This document shows, piece by piece, positions 17,333 through 25,096 of a stretch of DNA of 64,000 nucleotides. The notes under the pieces are model-generated. The model saw only the letters and a program-made list of their open reading frames with translations. It was not told the DNA's origin and searched no databases. The stretch is from Actinomadura atramentaria DSM 43919 (GTDB lineage: Bacteria; Actinomycetota; Actinomycetes; Streptosporangiales; Streptosporangiaceae). The stretch is from positions 345,424-409,423 of the forward strand of contig NZ_KB907213.1 in assembly GCF_000381885.1 (NCBI RefSeq), read 5' to 3'. A program made the translations under genes and the position numbers. Position 1 is the stretch's first letter. Every line of letters starts with the position of its first letter.

Positions 17333-17471
17333 GGGATAGCCCCACAGGATTGCGCCGTTCCTCGATAGGCCGTGCTGCATCGCCGCATCGCAGGACGGTA
17401 CGGATCGGCGAGGCGGGACATGCCGGGGACCGAACTGCGGGCAGCTTGGTCCCCGGGCGGGCGTGGCCCTG

Positions 17472-18275
17472 TCAGGCGTTGACGCGGGCGACGGCGGCGT
17501 AGAGGTACTCCGTCTGCGGGCCGGACTCGCCGTAGGCGGGCCGCCAGCTCCACGGGCGGACGAGACCAGGGTCCTGGACATCGAAGCCGTCGAAGAACGA
17601 CTCGATCTCCGCGCGCGGCCGGAACACGATCGGGCTCGTGGCGTTCTTGTAGGCGTCCGTGACCTGGCCGATCTTCTCAGCGGACGGGCCATCGGTCGTG
17701 AGGTGCGAGAGGACGAGGTAGGAGCCGGGGCAGAGCCGTTCGTGGAATGCACGCAGGATTCCCGCCGGGTCCTCGTGGTCGCTGATGAAGTGGAAGAGTG
17801 CGACCGACAGCAACCCGACCGGACGCGAGAAGTCGATCAACTCTCCGAGCTGCGGGTTCTCCAGAATTCCCGCCGGGTCGCGGACGTCGGCGGTAATGAT
17901 CGTCGTTGTGGCGTTTTTGGCGAGCAGGGCGCGGCCGTGTGTAAGCACGATCGGGTCGTTGTCCACGTAGACGACGTGCGCGTCGGGAGTGACCTCCTGC
18001 GCGATCTCGTGGACGTTGCCCCTTGTCGGAAGCCCCGTCCCGAGGTCGAGGAACTGGTCGATCCCGGACTCCGCCAGGAACCGCGTCGCCCGCTGCAGGA
18101 AGAGCCGGTTCTCCCAGACGATGTCGTGCGTCATCACCTTCCCGACGGCGGCGTCCACCTTCGCCGCCGCCTCGCGGTCGACGGCGTAGTTGTCCTTGCC
18201 GCCGAGGAAGTAGTCGTACATGCGCGCAGGCGAGGGCTTGTTGAGGTCGAAGGTCGAGGACGGGTCGTGGCTCAT
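17472..18275 (-). CDS. SAM-dependent methyltransferase, pfam04672/DUF574-type
   Basis: A 267-residue protein of an actinomycete-expanded methyltransferase family. The N-terminal signature RMYDYFLGGKDNYAVDRE is diagnostic. The SAM site is FLDLGTGLPTRGNVHEIA, followed by VVYVDNDP and later LLSVALFHFISD. Substrates for the family are largely unknown. ATG 18275 is preceded by GAGGAA; the longer upstream frame is non-conserved. It is transcribed away from a hypothetical gene and toward LysR. Such genes are usually present in many copies in Streptosporangiales genomes. Confidence 0.92.
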   Translation of the reverse strand: MSHDPSSTFDLNKPSPARMYDYFLGGKDNYAVDREAAAKVDAAVGKVMTHDIVWENRLFLQRATRFLAESGIDQFLDLGTGLPTRGNVHEIAQEVTPDAHVVYVDNDPIVLTHGRALLAKNATTTIITADVRDPAGILENPQLGELIDFSRPVGLLSVALFHFISDHEDPAGILRAFHERLCPGSYLVLSHLTTDGPSAEKIGQVTDAYKNATSPIVFRPRAEIESFFDGFDVQDPGLVRPWSWRPAYGESGPQTEYLYAAVARVNA

Positions 18276-18462
18276 GCGGCTTCCTCGGGGTGCGGGGCGG
18301 GAGTCCTGACCATGATCGCCGAAGTCGGTCAAAGATGGCCGGACATCACCGAGCAATCCCAAGTTTTCGGGCCGCCCGGTCGTTGACCGTTCCGGACCGG
18401 GCGGCAGGAGCCGTCTGCGGTGCGAGCCGCCCGATGCGTCGGACCCTCCGCGCACCGCGCAG

Positions 18463-19107
18463 CTACGCGGCCCGGGGAGAGATCGGCAGTTGCAGGAAGA
18501 TGCGTTCCATCGTGAGCACTGTCTTGCTGGAGTACGGCCGCCAGGCGGTGCCCATGAGCGGCCCGAGATGAACGGGCTTCCGCCTCTGCGGCTCGACGCT
18601 CGACGCATCGCCGTCGGACTGCCCACTCGCCGCGCGTGCTTGGATCGACGGAGGCGTAGTGCATGGTGCGTCGCCCCCTTCGACAGAGCATCGAACCGCA
18701 GCCGACGCCTGGGCCGGCTCGGGCACCGCCTGGACGGCCTTCGGCTGAGCCACGTCATCGCTCGCTGGTCCGGAAGTACCCGAGATCGCAGGAGCCGCCT
18801 CGGTGGGACTCGGAGCCAGCGGCCTGGCGGGTGGCCGGACGTTCTTCGTGCGCCGTTCGGTGGTCTCGATCACGATGGGAGCACTCTCCCCACCCCGGCG
18901 GGAGTATTCGACGATGCGGAGAACTAGGCGCGTCAGGTATCGCACGCTGCGCAGGACGACCCCGCTGCGGTTCAGCTCCCTGACCTCCGTCAGGCCGCCC
19001 TTGTTGACCACCTCGACCCGGCGGCCGATCCGGTCGGCGCGGATCGTGACATGCTCGGTCCTTCCAGCGTCGCCGACGGCGATGATCTCGATGCTGTCTC
19101 CACGCAT
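18463..19107 (-). CDS. hypothetical protein with a conserved-looking N-terminal half
   Basis: A 214-residue protein of no family I recognise. Residues 1-75 (MRGDSIEIIAVGDAGRTEHV to LVLRIVEYSRRG) look folded and charged, while residues 80-190 are Pro/Ala/Ser-rich and probably disordered. ATG 19107 is chosen: AAAGGG lies ten bases upstream and the TTG at 19149 adds an arginine-rich leader. It is divergent from the kinase at 19511. The 187-base spacer 18276-18462 between it and the methyltransferase shows no gene. Coding status is supported only by the open frame and start signals. Confidence 0.5.
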   Translation of the reverse strand: MRGDSIEIIAVGDAGRTEHVTIRADRIGRRVEVVNKGGLTEVRELNRSGVVLRSVRYLTRLVLRIVEYSRRGGESAPIVIETTERRTKNVRPPARPLAPSPTEAAPAISGTSGPASDDVAQPKAVQAVPEPAQASAAVRCSVEGGDAPCTTPPSIQARAASGQSDGDASSVEPQRRKPVHLGPLMGTAWRPYSSKTVLTMERIFLQLPISPRAA

Positions 19108-19510
19108 GGCTGGCTGGCCCTTTCGCTCTGGACGTCGGTTCCGGCTCAAGCAGACCGGACCTCGACACCCGTCCGCACACTCGCACCCAGCCTGTGGATA
19201 ACTCCCTGTCGATGCGCCTCAAGGCTGGTCACCGAGGCCGGGCGCATCATCCGCTCGGCGTTCACGTGGAGATCGAGGTGGTTGTCCAAAACGCGTCAGA
19301 GACGGGGTGCTGGACGTCGCATTGGGTCGCTGGCAACGCGCCGTCCGGTCCGAGACGCGCGCGCGTCGTGGTGGCCATTTCGTGACGTTCTCGGTACGTC
19401 TGGGCATTGTCGGGGGCGAACTTGGGCCGGGCCGGAGACGTCCCATCGAGGGCAGAAGGTGATCTTTCGCCGGTGTGGGCGGAGGGCTGCGCGTGGAAGG
19501 TTGCGGGCGG
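19108..19510. other. 403-base divergent spacer
   Basis: This lies between the hypothetical gene (minus) and the kinase (plus) and must contain both promoters. It is less GC-rich than its surroundings. It contains one perfect DnaA-box-like sequence TGTGGATAA (19193-19201) but no cluster of such boxes. No gene is supported. Confidence 0.5.
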
Positions 19511-21349
19511 ATGGGCGAGTGGCGTGTTTCGGGCTTCACCGAGGTGCGGGAGTTGGGGGCCGGGGCGCAAGGGCGCGTGGTGCTGGCGCGGGATGAGACG
19601 TCAGGGTGGCCGGTCGCGGTGAAGTACGTGGCCGACGCGGTGGACCGCGAGCGGTTGCGGCATGAAGCGCGGATGCTGGCGCAGGCCGACAGCCCTTACA
19701 TCGCGCGGTTGTACCGGCTGGTTGAGAGCAATGAGGGCGCAGCGATCGTCATGGAGGCGGTCGACGGTGTGCCGTTGAAGACGTTGCTGGAACGGCACGG
19801 GGCGCTGGGGCCCGAGGCGGCGTTGAGCGTGTTGAAGGGGTCGCTGCTCGGATTGGCGGCGGCGCACTCGGTCGGCGTTGTGCATCGCGATTTCAAGCCG
19901 GCGAACATCGTGGTGCCGGGGGACGGACGCAGCCGCCTGGTGGATTTCGGTATCGCGGTTCCGGCAGGTGAAGTGTCCGGAGGCGCGGGGACGCCCGCGT
20001 ACATGGCTCCGGAGCAGTGGGAGCGCGGACGGGCAACGCCTGCCACGGACGTGTACGCCGCGACATGCGTGTTCGTGGAGTGCTCGGCGGGCGAGAAACC
20101 GTATCGCGGTTCGTTGGGGGAGCTGCGGGCGGCGCATCTGTCGGCACCGGTGCCGGTGGATGCGGTTCCCGAGCCGCTGCGGGCGCTGGTGGCGGCGGGA
20201 ATGGCCAAGGAACCGGGGGAGCGCCCGGAAGGCGCTGCGGTATTCGTCCAAGAGCTGGAACGCGTCGCCCGGGCGGCGTACGGAGACGACTGGGAGCAGC
20301 GCGGTATTCGGACGCTCGCGGGCGCGGCTGCGGCACTGGCGGCTCTGTTCCCCCTGGCCGCGTTCATCGGAACCGGAGGGGCGGCGGCGGGCGGTGCAGC
20401 GGCAGCAGGCGGGGCCGCGGCAGGCGGTGCGGCGGCCGGTAGCGCGGCGGCGGGCGGCGCGGCGGCCGGGGGAGCCGCTACAGCGGGCGGCGCATCGGGT
20501 GCCGCGTCAGGTGTCGCCGCTGCGGGCAAGACACTTGCAGCCGCCGGGGCCGCCAAGGGATTCCTCGGAGGGACGGGCGGGATCGTTGCGGCGGCGATCG
20601 GCGCGACGGTCGTTGTCGGCGGTGGAGTCGTCGTCGCGACGCAGGTCGTCAAGCGTGATCCCGAGCCTCGTCCGACCGCCGTGCGAACGACACCGGTTGC
20701 CGTCGTGAAGCCGGTTTCCTGCAAGTTGAGTGGGCCGATCGGGGAGCCGTCGGGGTCGTCGACGCCGCCGCAGACGGCAACCCTGCCGCGCCAGGTGCGG
20801 CTCCCGGCCGACGCGGCCGTCTACTACACGCCGGACAAGCAGTTCGTGATCGGGCCGAAGGGCGTTGCCTGCGAGAAGTCGATGGGCGCGGCGAACAGTT
20901 CGGTGAACATCGGCAGCGAGAGCACGCACATGGTGTCGCTCTTCAACATGGCGTCGATCGGAACGATCTACGATGCGCAATGCACCTATTTCCCCGACTC
21001 GCCCGAGGCGGCGAAGGCGCGCCGGGAAAAGAGTGACTGCGGCACACCGCTGGGCGACCGTGAAGTACTTCTGACCGGCGGAACGAAGACGCGGGCGGTA
21101 CTCGCTCCCGAACCGCCCAACGGCATCACGCCGGGCGGGCCGTTCGTCTCGGCGACGCTCGCCATGATGAGCAATGGCCTGCCCATCTCGTTGACCTGTG
21201 CGATGCCGTGGAACCAGCGGGACGTTTGCGTCGCCGCCTTCACACATCGGTTCGCGCAGGGCACGGCTGGGACTGGTATTTCCGATGCCGACTTCGACCG
21301 CGTCGCACAGCAGATCACCGCGTTCGTGGACCGCGCGAAGTACCAGTAA
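19511..21349 (+). CDS. membrane Ser/Thr protein kinase with Gly/Ala-rich juxtamembrane region
   Basis: A 612-residue PknB-type kinase with an intact active site: LGAGAQGRVVLA glycine loop, VAVKYV lysine, HRDFKPANIVV catalytic loop, VDFGIA, and GTPAYMAPEQW. Residues about 290-345 are a Gly/Ala-rich low-complexity stretch, followed by a transmembrane helix (GIVAAAIGATVVVGGGVVVA) and an extracellular domain of about 230 residues with several cysteines. ATG 19511 begins just before the kinase fold (MGEWRVSGFTEVRELG). The outer domain differs from that of the kinase-like protein at 12825-14504, so the two probably sense different things. Its stop codon abuts the stop of the convergent WYL gene with no spacing. 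Confidence 0.92.
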   Translation: MGEWRVSGFTEVRELGAGAQGRVVLARDETSGWPVAVKYVADAVDRERLRHEARMLAQADSPYIARLYRLVESNEGAAIVMEAVDGVPLKTLLERHGALGPEAALSVLKGSLLGLAAAHSVGVVHRDFKPANIVVPGDGRSRLVDFGIAVPAGEVSGGAGTPAYMAPEQWERGRATPATDVYAATCVFVECSAGEKPYRGSLGELRAAHLSAPVPVDAVPEPLRALVAAGMAKEPGERPEGAAVFVQELERVARAAYGDDWEQRGIRTLAGAAAALAALFPLAAFIGTGGAAAGGAAAAGGAAAGGAAAGSAAAGGAAAGGAATAGGASGAASGVAAAGKTLAAAGAAKGFLGGTGGIVAAAIGATVVVGGGVVVATQVVKRDPEPRPTAVRTTPVAVVKPVSCKLSGPIGEPSGSSTPPQTATLPRQVRLPADAAVYYTPDKQFVIGPKGVACEKSMGAANSSVNIGSESTHMVSLFNMASIGTIYDAQCTYFPDSPEAAKARREKSDCGTPLGDREVLLTGGTKTRAVLAPEPPNGITPGGPFVSATLAMMSNGLPISLTCAMPWNQRDVCVAAFTHRFAQGTAGTGISDADFDRVAQQITAFVDRAKYQ

Positions 21350-22054
21350 CTACAGCAACGACCGCAGCGTCTCGGCGCGGCGGACGCGGTCGGCCAGGTC
21401 GCGGTCGAGGTCGGTGAGGGCTCGGTGGGGCGCGGGGCCGCGGACTTCGGCGGCGCGGACGCGGTTCAGCCGGAAGCCGCGGCCGGCCCGCCGCGTCCTG
21501 CACCAGCCGACGAGGTACCAGGCGCCGTCCACGGAGAGCAGGCCGCCTGGCTCGACCTCACGCTCGCTCTCCTCGCCGGAAGCCGCCGCGTACCTGATCC
21601 ACAGCACCCGCTCGTCGGCGACGGCCCGTTCGACGGCGGCGAGCACATCCGGCCGGGTCGCGGACGGCAGCACGTAGATCCGTTCGGCGAATGCCCGGAC
21701 TTCGTCGGCGTTGGCCGTTCCGAGGACTCCGGCTAGCTTGCGCATCGCAGAGCGCCCGGCGGCCGAGAAAGGGGAGGTGCCCTCGGCCCCTGCGAGCGCC
21801 GCCGCGACGGCCAGGGCCTCGTCGGCGGTCAGGTTGACGGGCGGCAGCGCGGCGGCGCGGTCGATGAACCAGCCGCCGTGCCGGCCGGACTCGAAGCGGA
21901 CTGGCGAGCCCGTCTCCGCAAGCGCCTGCAGATCGCGCTGGATGGTGCGCCGCGAGACGTCGAACCGGGCGGCGAGCCAGTCGACGGTCCGGGGACGGGG
22001 TGCGGCGGCGCGCAGCTCGTCGACCAGCGCGTACAGCCGTTCGGTGCGGTTCAC
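21350..22054 (-). CDS. HTH/WYL-domain transcriptional regulator (YafY-type)
   Basis: A 234-residue regulator. The N-terminal HTH (TVDWLAARFDVSRRTIQRDLQAL) is followed by a linker with RHGGWFIDRAAALPPVNLTADEA and a WYL domain in residues 130-210 (VLWIRYAAASGEESEREVEP, GAWYLVGWCRTR, RGFRLNRVRAAEV). WYL domains usually bind nucleic acid or nucleotide-like ligands. The start is GTG. It is convergent and directly adjacent to the kinase gene. The target is unknown; some WYL regulators control defence or DNA-damage genes, but nothing here shows that. Confidence 0.9.
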   Translation of the reverse strand: MNRTERLYALVDELRAAAPRPRTVDWLAARFDVSRRTIQRDLQALAETGSPVRFESGRHGGWFIDRAAALPPVNLTADEALAVAAALAGAEGTSPFSAAGRSAMRKLAGVLGTANADEVRAFAERIYVLPSATRPDVLAAVERAVADERVLWIRYAAASGEESEREVEPGGLLSVDGAWYLVGWCRTRRAGRGFRLNRVRAAEVRGPAPHRALTDLDRDLADRVRRAETLRSLL

Positions 22055-22397
22055 GGGCGGCCCCGGGGGGAGCTGGGCATGATCGCAGACTAAGCGCTCG
22101 CGGCGAAGTGCGGCCGCGGCGTCCCATCCACCGGGCTGCCCAGCGCGCCGCGGGCGAACGCGTCCTGCGCGGCGAGTTCGCGGCGCGCGATGGCCCTTCC
22201 CGTCCTACCACGCCCCGCCCGCCATACCGCGCCCCAACGCACCGGCCCCTATGCATGGCCCCAACACACTGCGCAGCGCTGCACCGCGCAGCGCCATACG
22301 GCATCGGTGAGACACCATGTCGTGATCTGCGGTGTTGTGCCGGTGCGGGGCGGGCGGTGCGCGCGCGGGGTCGTGGCGGGTTTGGGAGCATGGGCGG
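22055..22397. other. 343-base spacer without a supported gene
   Basis: A divergent spacer between the WYL regulator and the next plus-strand gene. It contains GCGCAGCGC twice (22271-22279 and 22286-22294), and otherwise C-rich low-complexity sequence. No reading frame is convincing. Confidence 0.45.
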
Positions 22398-23012
22398 ATG
22401 ATGTTCGAGCTGGTCGTCTGGCATGTGCCCGCGCCGGTCGGTGTCGCAGAGGCCGCGGCGGCGGACCTCGCGGCGCTCCCGGCGTCCCCGCGTGTTGAGG
22501 CGTTCGCCGCGGAGTTGGCGCGCGCCGCGCCGGACGCGGCCGTCGCCGCGCCCGGGTCCCGGTACGCGCGCGTCCGCATGACGCCCGAACGCGTCGACGA
22601 GATCTCGCCCGAGGTGTACGCCCTGGCCCGCGAGCACGGACTGATCGTCTACGACCCCGAGCGCGGGCTCGTCCACAACCTGGAGCCGCTCGGCGTCCAC
22701 GAGGGGATGCAACTGCACACCGGCGACGGGCTGGTCGTCGCCGACCCGGATCTGGGACTGATCCACGACGCGCTGGGCCGGCTCGGCCCGGCGAGCCCGT
22801 TCGCGGCGCTGGTCGTCTTCGGTCGCCACTTCGTGCAGACCTCGCCGGAGGACGGCGTGTTCGAGCTGGAGTACAAGGACAGCGTCCGCGGCGTCCTGAG
22901 CCGGACCACCGCGTCGGGCCTCGACGACGTCCGCCGCGCGTTCCGCGAGTACGCGATCGGGGACGACGCGTTCCTCGCCCGCCACGACTGGACGCGCGTC
23001 CCCGTCGGCTGA
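22398..23012 (+). CDS. hypothetical protein
   Basis: A 204-residue soluble protein I do not recognise. It begins MMFELVVWHVPAPV and has a mixed alpha/beta look, with repeated acidic patches and the segments LIVYDPERGLVHNLEPLG, GLVVADPDLGLIHDALGRL and FVQTSPEDGVFELEYKDS. The end is HDWTRVPVG. GGGAG lies nine bases before ATG 22398; a second ATG follows immediately. It has no membrane segments. It sits alone in front of the phosphatase gene with a hairpin after it, so it is probably a separate transcript. The general organisation resembles stand-alone immunity-type or SMI1-like cytosolic proteins, a weak impression only. Confidence 0.6.
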   Translation: MMFELVVWHVPAPVGVAEAAAADLAALPASPRVEAFAAELARAAPDAAVAAPGSRYARVRMTPERVDEISPEVYALAREHGLIVYDPERGLVHNLEPLGVHEGMQLHTGDGLVVADPDLGLIHDALGRLGPASPFAALVVFGRHFVQTSPEDGVFELEYKDSVRGVLSRTTASGLDDVRRAFREYAIGDDAFLARHDWTRVPVG

Positions 23013-23016
23013 CCGG

Positions 23017-23048
23017 CCCGCGCCGCCGGGGCACCGGCGCGGCGCGGG
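23017..23048. terminator. GC hairpin downstream of the hypothetical gene
   Basis: CCCGCGCCGCCGG, four bases, CCGGCGCGGCGCGGG. It forms a long stem with a two-base bulge right after the stop at 23012. The next gene has its -10-like TACCCT at 23049-23054, so the hairpin separates two transcripts. Confidence 0.5.
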
Positions 23049-23063
23049 TACCCTGGCTCCGCC

Positions 23064-23702
23064 ATGACTGACACGACGATCGTTCACCTCCTGCGCCACG
23101 GCGAGGTCCACAACCCCGACGGCGTGCTGTACGGGCGGCTGCCCGGCTACCGGCTCAGCGAGGACGGCGTCCTCATGGCGAAGGCCGCCGCCAAGTGGCT
23201 CGACGGCCGCGACGTCACGGCGCTGTTCTCCTCGCCGATGCAGCGCGCGCTGGAGACGGCCGCGCCGCTCGCGGAGACGTTCGCGCTGCCGGTGACGGTG
23301 GACGAGCGCCTCATCGAGGCCGCGAACCACTTCGAGGGCCTGACGTTCGGCGTCGGCGCGGGCTCGCTGCGCCGCCCCGAGCACTGGCGGCACCTGGCGA
23401 ACCCGTTCCGCCCCTCGTGGGGCGAGCCGTACACCGAGCTGGCCGCGCGGATGCGGTCGGCGGTGATCCGCGCCCGCGACGCGGCGCGCGGCCACGAGGC
23501 GGTGTGCGTCAGCCACCAGCTCCCGATCTGGATTCTGCGGCTGCGCGCCGAGCACCGGCGGCTGTGGCACCACCCGGGCCGCCGCGAGTGCGGGCTGGCG
23601 AGCGTGACGAGCCTGACGTTCGAGGGCACCCGGCTCGTCGAGGTCGCGTACGCGGAACCCGCCGCGGGGCTCGGCACCGGGCCCGGTGTCGCGGGCGCCT
23701 GA
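23064..23702 (+). CDS. histidine phosphatase (phosphoglycerate mutase-like) family protein
   Basis: A 212-residue protein with the phosphohistidine motif LLRHGEVHNPDGVLYG, the SSPMQRALETA block and the second catalytic histidine in CVSHQLPIWILRL. Members dephosphorylate small phospho-compounds or proteins; the substrate here is unknown. Orthologues sit immediately before the cytochrome c maturation genes in mycobacteria (Rv0525), as here. There is no strong Shine-Dalgarno sequence; TACCCT lies nine bases before the ATG, so a very short or absent leader is possible. Confidence 0.88.
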   Translation: MTDTTIVHLLRHGEVHNPDGVLYGRLPGYRLSEDGVLMAKAAAKWLDGRDVTALFSSPMQRALETAAPLAETFALPVTVDERLIEAANHFEGLTFGVGAGSLRRPEHWRHLANPFRPSWGEPYTELAARMRSAVIRARDAARGHEAVCVSHQLPIWILRLRAEHRRLWHHPGRRECGLASVTSLTFEGTRLVEVAYAEPAAGLGTGPGVAGA

Positions 23703-23720
23703 CCCGGCCGCTAAGTTGAG

Positions 23721-23737
23721 TACTACGTCTTGTAGTA
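23721..23737 (+). promoter_or_regulatory. BlaI/CopY-type palindrome at the ccs operon promoter
   Basis: TACTAC, five bases, GTAGTA: a perfect 6+5+6 palindrome. The tlpA Shine-Dalgarno AGGAGG overlaps and follows its right edge, and TTGAGT lies just upstream. BlaI/MecI/CopY-family repressors recognise dyads built on TAC...GTA half sites, so this is a plausible operator controlling tlpA-ccdA-resB-ccsB. No BlaI gene lies in the window. Confidence 0.55.
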
Positions 23738-23747
23738 GGAGGGTCCG

Positions 23748-24335
23748 TTGAGCCCCCGAATCTCCCCCGTGCGCGCGGCCGCGGGCGTCGTCGCGCTGTG
23801 CGGCCTCCTGGCCGGGTGCGCCGGGACGAACGCCGCGAGCGACCCGGGCGACAACGGCAACCGGTTCATCTCCGGCGACGGGAACGTGCAGAAGATCGCG
23901 GCGGCGAAGCGCAAGGCGCCGCTGGAGGCGTCCGGCACGACCCTCGACGGCAAGCCGGTGAAGCTCTCGGAGCTGCGCGGCAAGGTCGCGGTCGTGAACT
24001 TCTGGGCGTCCTGGTGCGCGCCGTGCCGCGGCGAGGCCACCTCGCTCCAGCAGGTCTACGACGAGAACAAGGACAAGGGCGTCGCGTTCCTCGGCGTGAA
24101 CTTCAAGGACGCCAAGGAGAACGCCCGCGCCTTCGACCGCCGCTTCAAGATCACCTACCCGAGCGTGTTCGACGGCGACGGCCAGATCGGGCTGGCGTTC
24201 CGCGACGTCCCGCCGAACGCGATCCCGAGCACGCTCGTCCTGGACCGGCAGGGCCGCGTCGCGGTCCGGATCATCGGCGCGACCACGTACTCCAAGCTCG
24301 GCCCGCTCGTCGCGGCGACGCTGGCGGAGAAGTGA
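23748..24335 (+). CDS. TlpA/ResA-like membrane-anchored thioredoxin (lipoprotein)
   Basis: A 195-residue lipoprotein: a hydrophobic signal with lipobox LLAGC (residues about 18-23), then a thioredoxin fold with [14 protein letters not shown] (CxxC), [16 protein letters not shown] and the cis-proline loop AIPSTLVLD. It keeps the CxxCH cysteines of apocytochrome c reduced outside the membrane, receiving electrons from CcdA. The TTG start is supported by AGGAGG five bases before it. It is the first gene of the ccs operon. Confidence 0.93.
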   Translation: MSPRISPVRAAAGVVALCGLLAGCAGTNAASDPGDNGNRFISGDGNVQKIAAAKRKAPLEASGTTLDGKPVKLSELRGKVAVVNFWASWCAPCRGEATSLQQVYDENKDKGVAFLGVNFKDAKENARAFDRRFKITYPSVFDGDGQIGLAFRDVPPNAIPSTLVLDRQGRVAVRIIGATTYSKLGPLVAATLAEK

Positions 24336-24354
24336 CCCCGGCCGCGCGGTCGCG

Positions 24355-25095
24355 ATGAGCGTCGGGGAGACGGTCTCGGGGGGCTCGCTGCTGGCGGCCG
24401 CGCCGCTGGCGGCGCTGGCCGGGCTGGTGTCGTTCGCGTCGCCGTGCGTGCTGCCGTTGGTCCCCGGCTACCTGTCGTACGTGACGGGCATGACCGGCGC
24501 GGACCTCGCCGAGCAGCGGCGCGGCCGCCTCACGCTCGGCGTCGCGCTGTTCGTCGCGGGCTTCACGGCCGTGTTCGTCGCACTTGGGACGGTCGCGGGC
24601 GGGCTCGGCCACTGGCTCGCAGAGTACACCGATCCGATCAGCCGCGTCCTCGGCGCGATCACGATCGTCTTCGGCCTCGCGTTCATGGGGCTGATCCCCG
24701 GTCTGCAGCGGACGGTGAAGTCCGGGCGGCTCCCCGCGGCCGGCCTGGCGGGCGCGCCGCTCCTCGGCGCGCTGTTCGGGCTCAGCTGGACGCCGTGCAT
24801 CGGCCCGACGCTCGCCGCCGTCCAGACGCTCTCGTTCAGCGAGGGCAGCGCCGGTCGCGGCGCGCTGCTGTCCCTGGCGTACTGTCTGGGGCTCGGGGTG
24901 CCGTTCCTGCTGGCGGCCCTGGCGTACCGCCGCGCGCTCGGCGCGTTCGGCGTGGTGAAACGGCACTATCCCCTGGTCATGCGGCTCGGGGGCGGCATGC
25001 TCGTGCTGATCGGCGTCCTGCTGGTGACGGGCGTGTGGAGCGACCTGACGATCGAGCTGAAGTCGTGGATCAGCGGCTTCGAACCGGTGATTTGA
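24355..25095 (+). CDS. ccdA: cytochrome c biogenesis protein CcdA
   Basis: A 246-residue polytopic membrane protein carrying reducing equivalents across the membrane. The first conserved cysteine is in [19 protein letters not shown] and the second in [14 protein letters not shown], the two redox cysteines of the family. Six hydrophobic helices are visible. It follows tlpA by 19 bases and precedes resB by one base after its stop, so the set is one operon. Confidence 0.95.
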   Translation: MSVGETVSGGSLLAAAPLAALAGLVSFASPCVLPLVPGYLSYVTGMTGADLAEQRRGRLTLGVALFVAGFTAVFVALGTVAGGLGHWLAEYTDPISRVLGAITIVFGLAFMGLIPGLQRTVKSGRLPAAGLAGAPLLGALFGLSWTPCIGPTLAAVQTLSFSEGSAGRGALLSLAYCLGLGVPFLLAALAYRRALGAFGVVKRHYPLVMRLGGGMLVLIGVLLVTGVWSDLTIELKSWISGFEPVI

Positions 25096-25096
25096 G

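Noticed and set aside
17103-17345. 80-codon minus-strand frame rich in Gly/Arg/His repeats
   Set aside because: It arises from the TCCGTGCGT direct repeats in a convergent spacer.
19193-19201. Perfect DnaA-box-like sequence TGTGGATAA
   Set aside because: It is a single box with no cluster, no dnaA/dnaN neighbours and no AT-rich unwinding region, so an origin is not supported.
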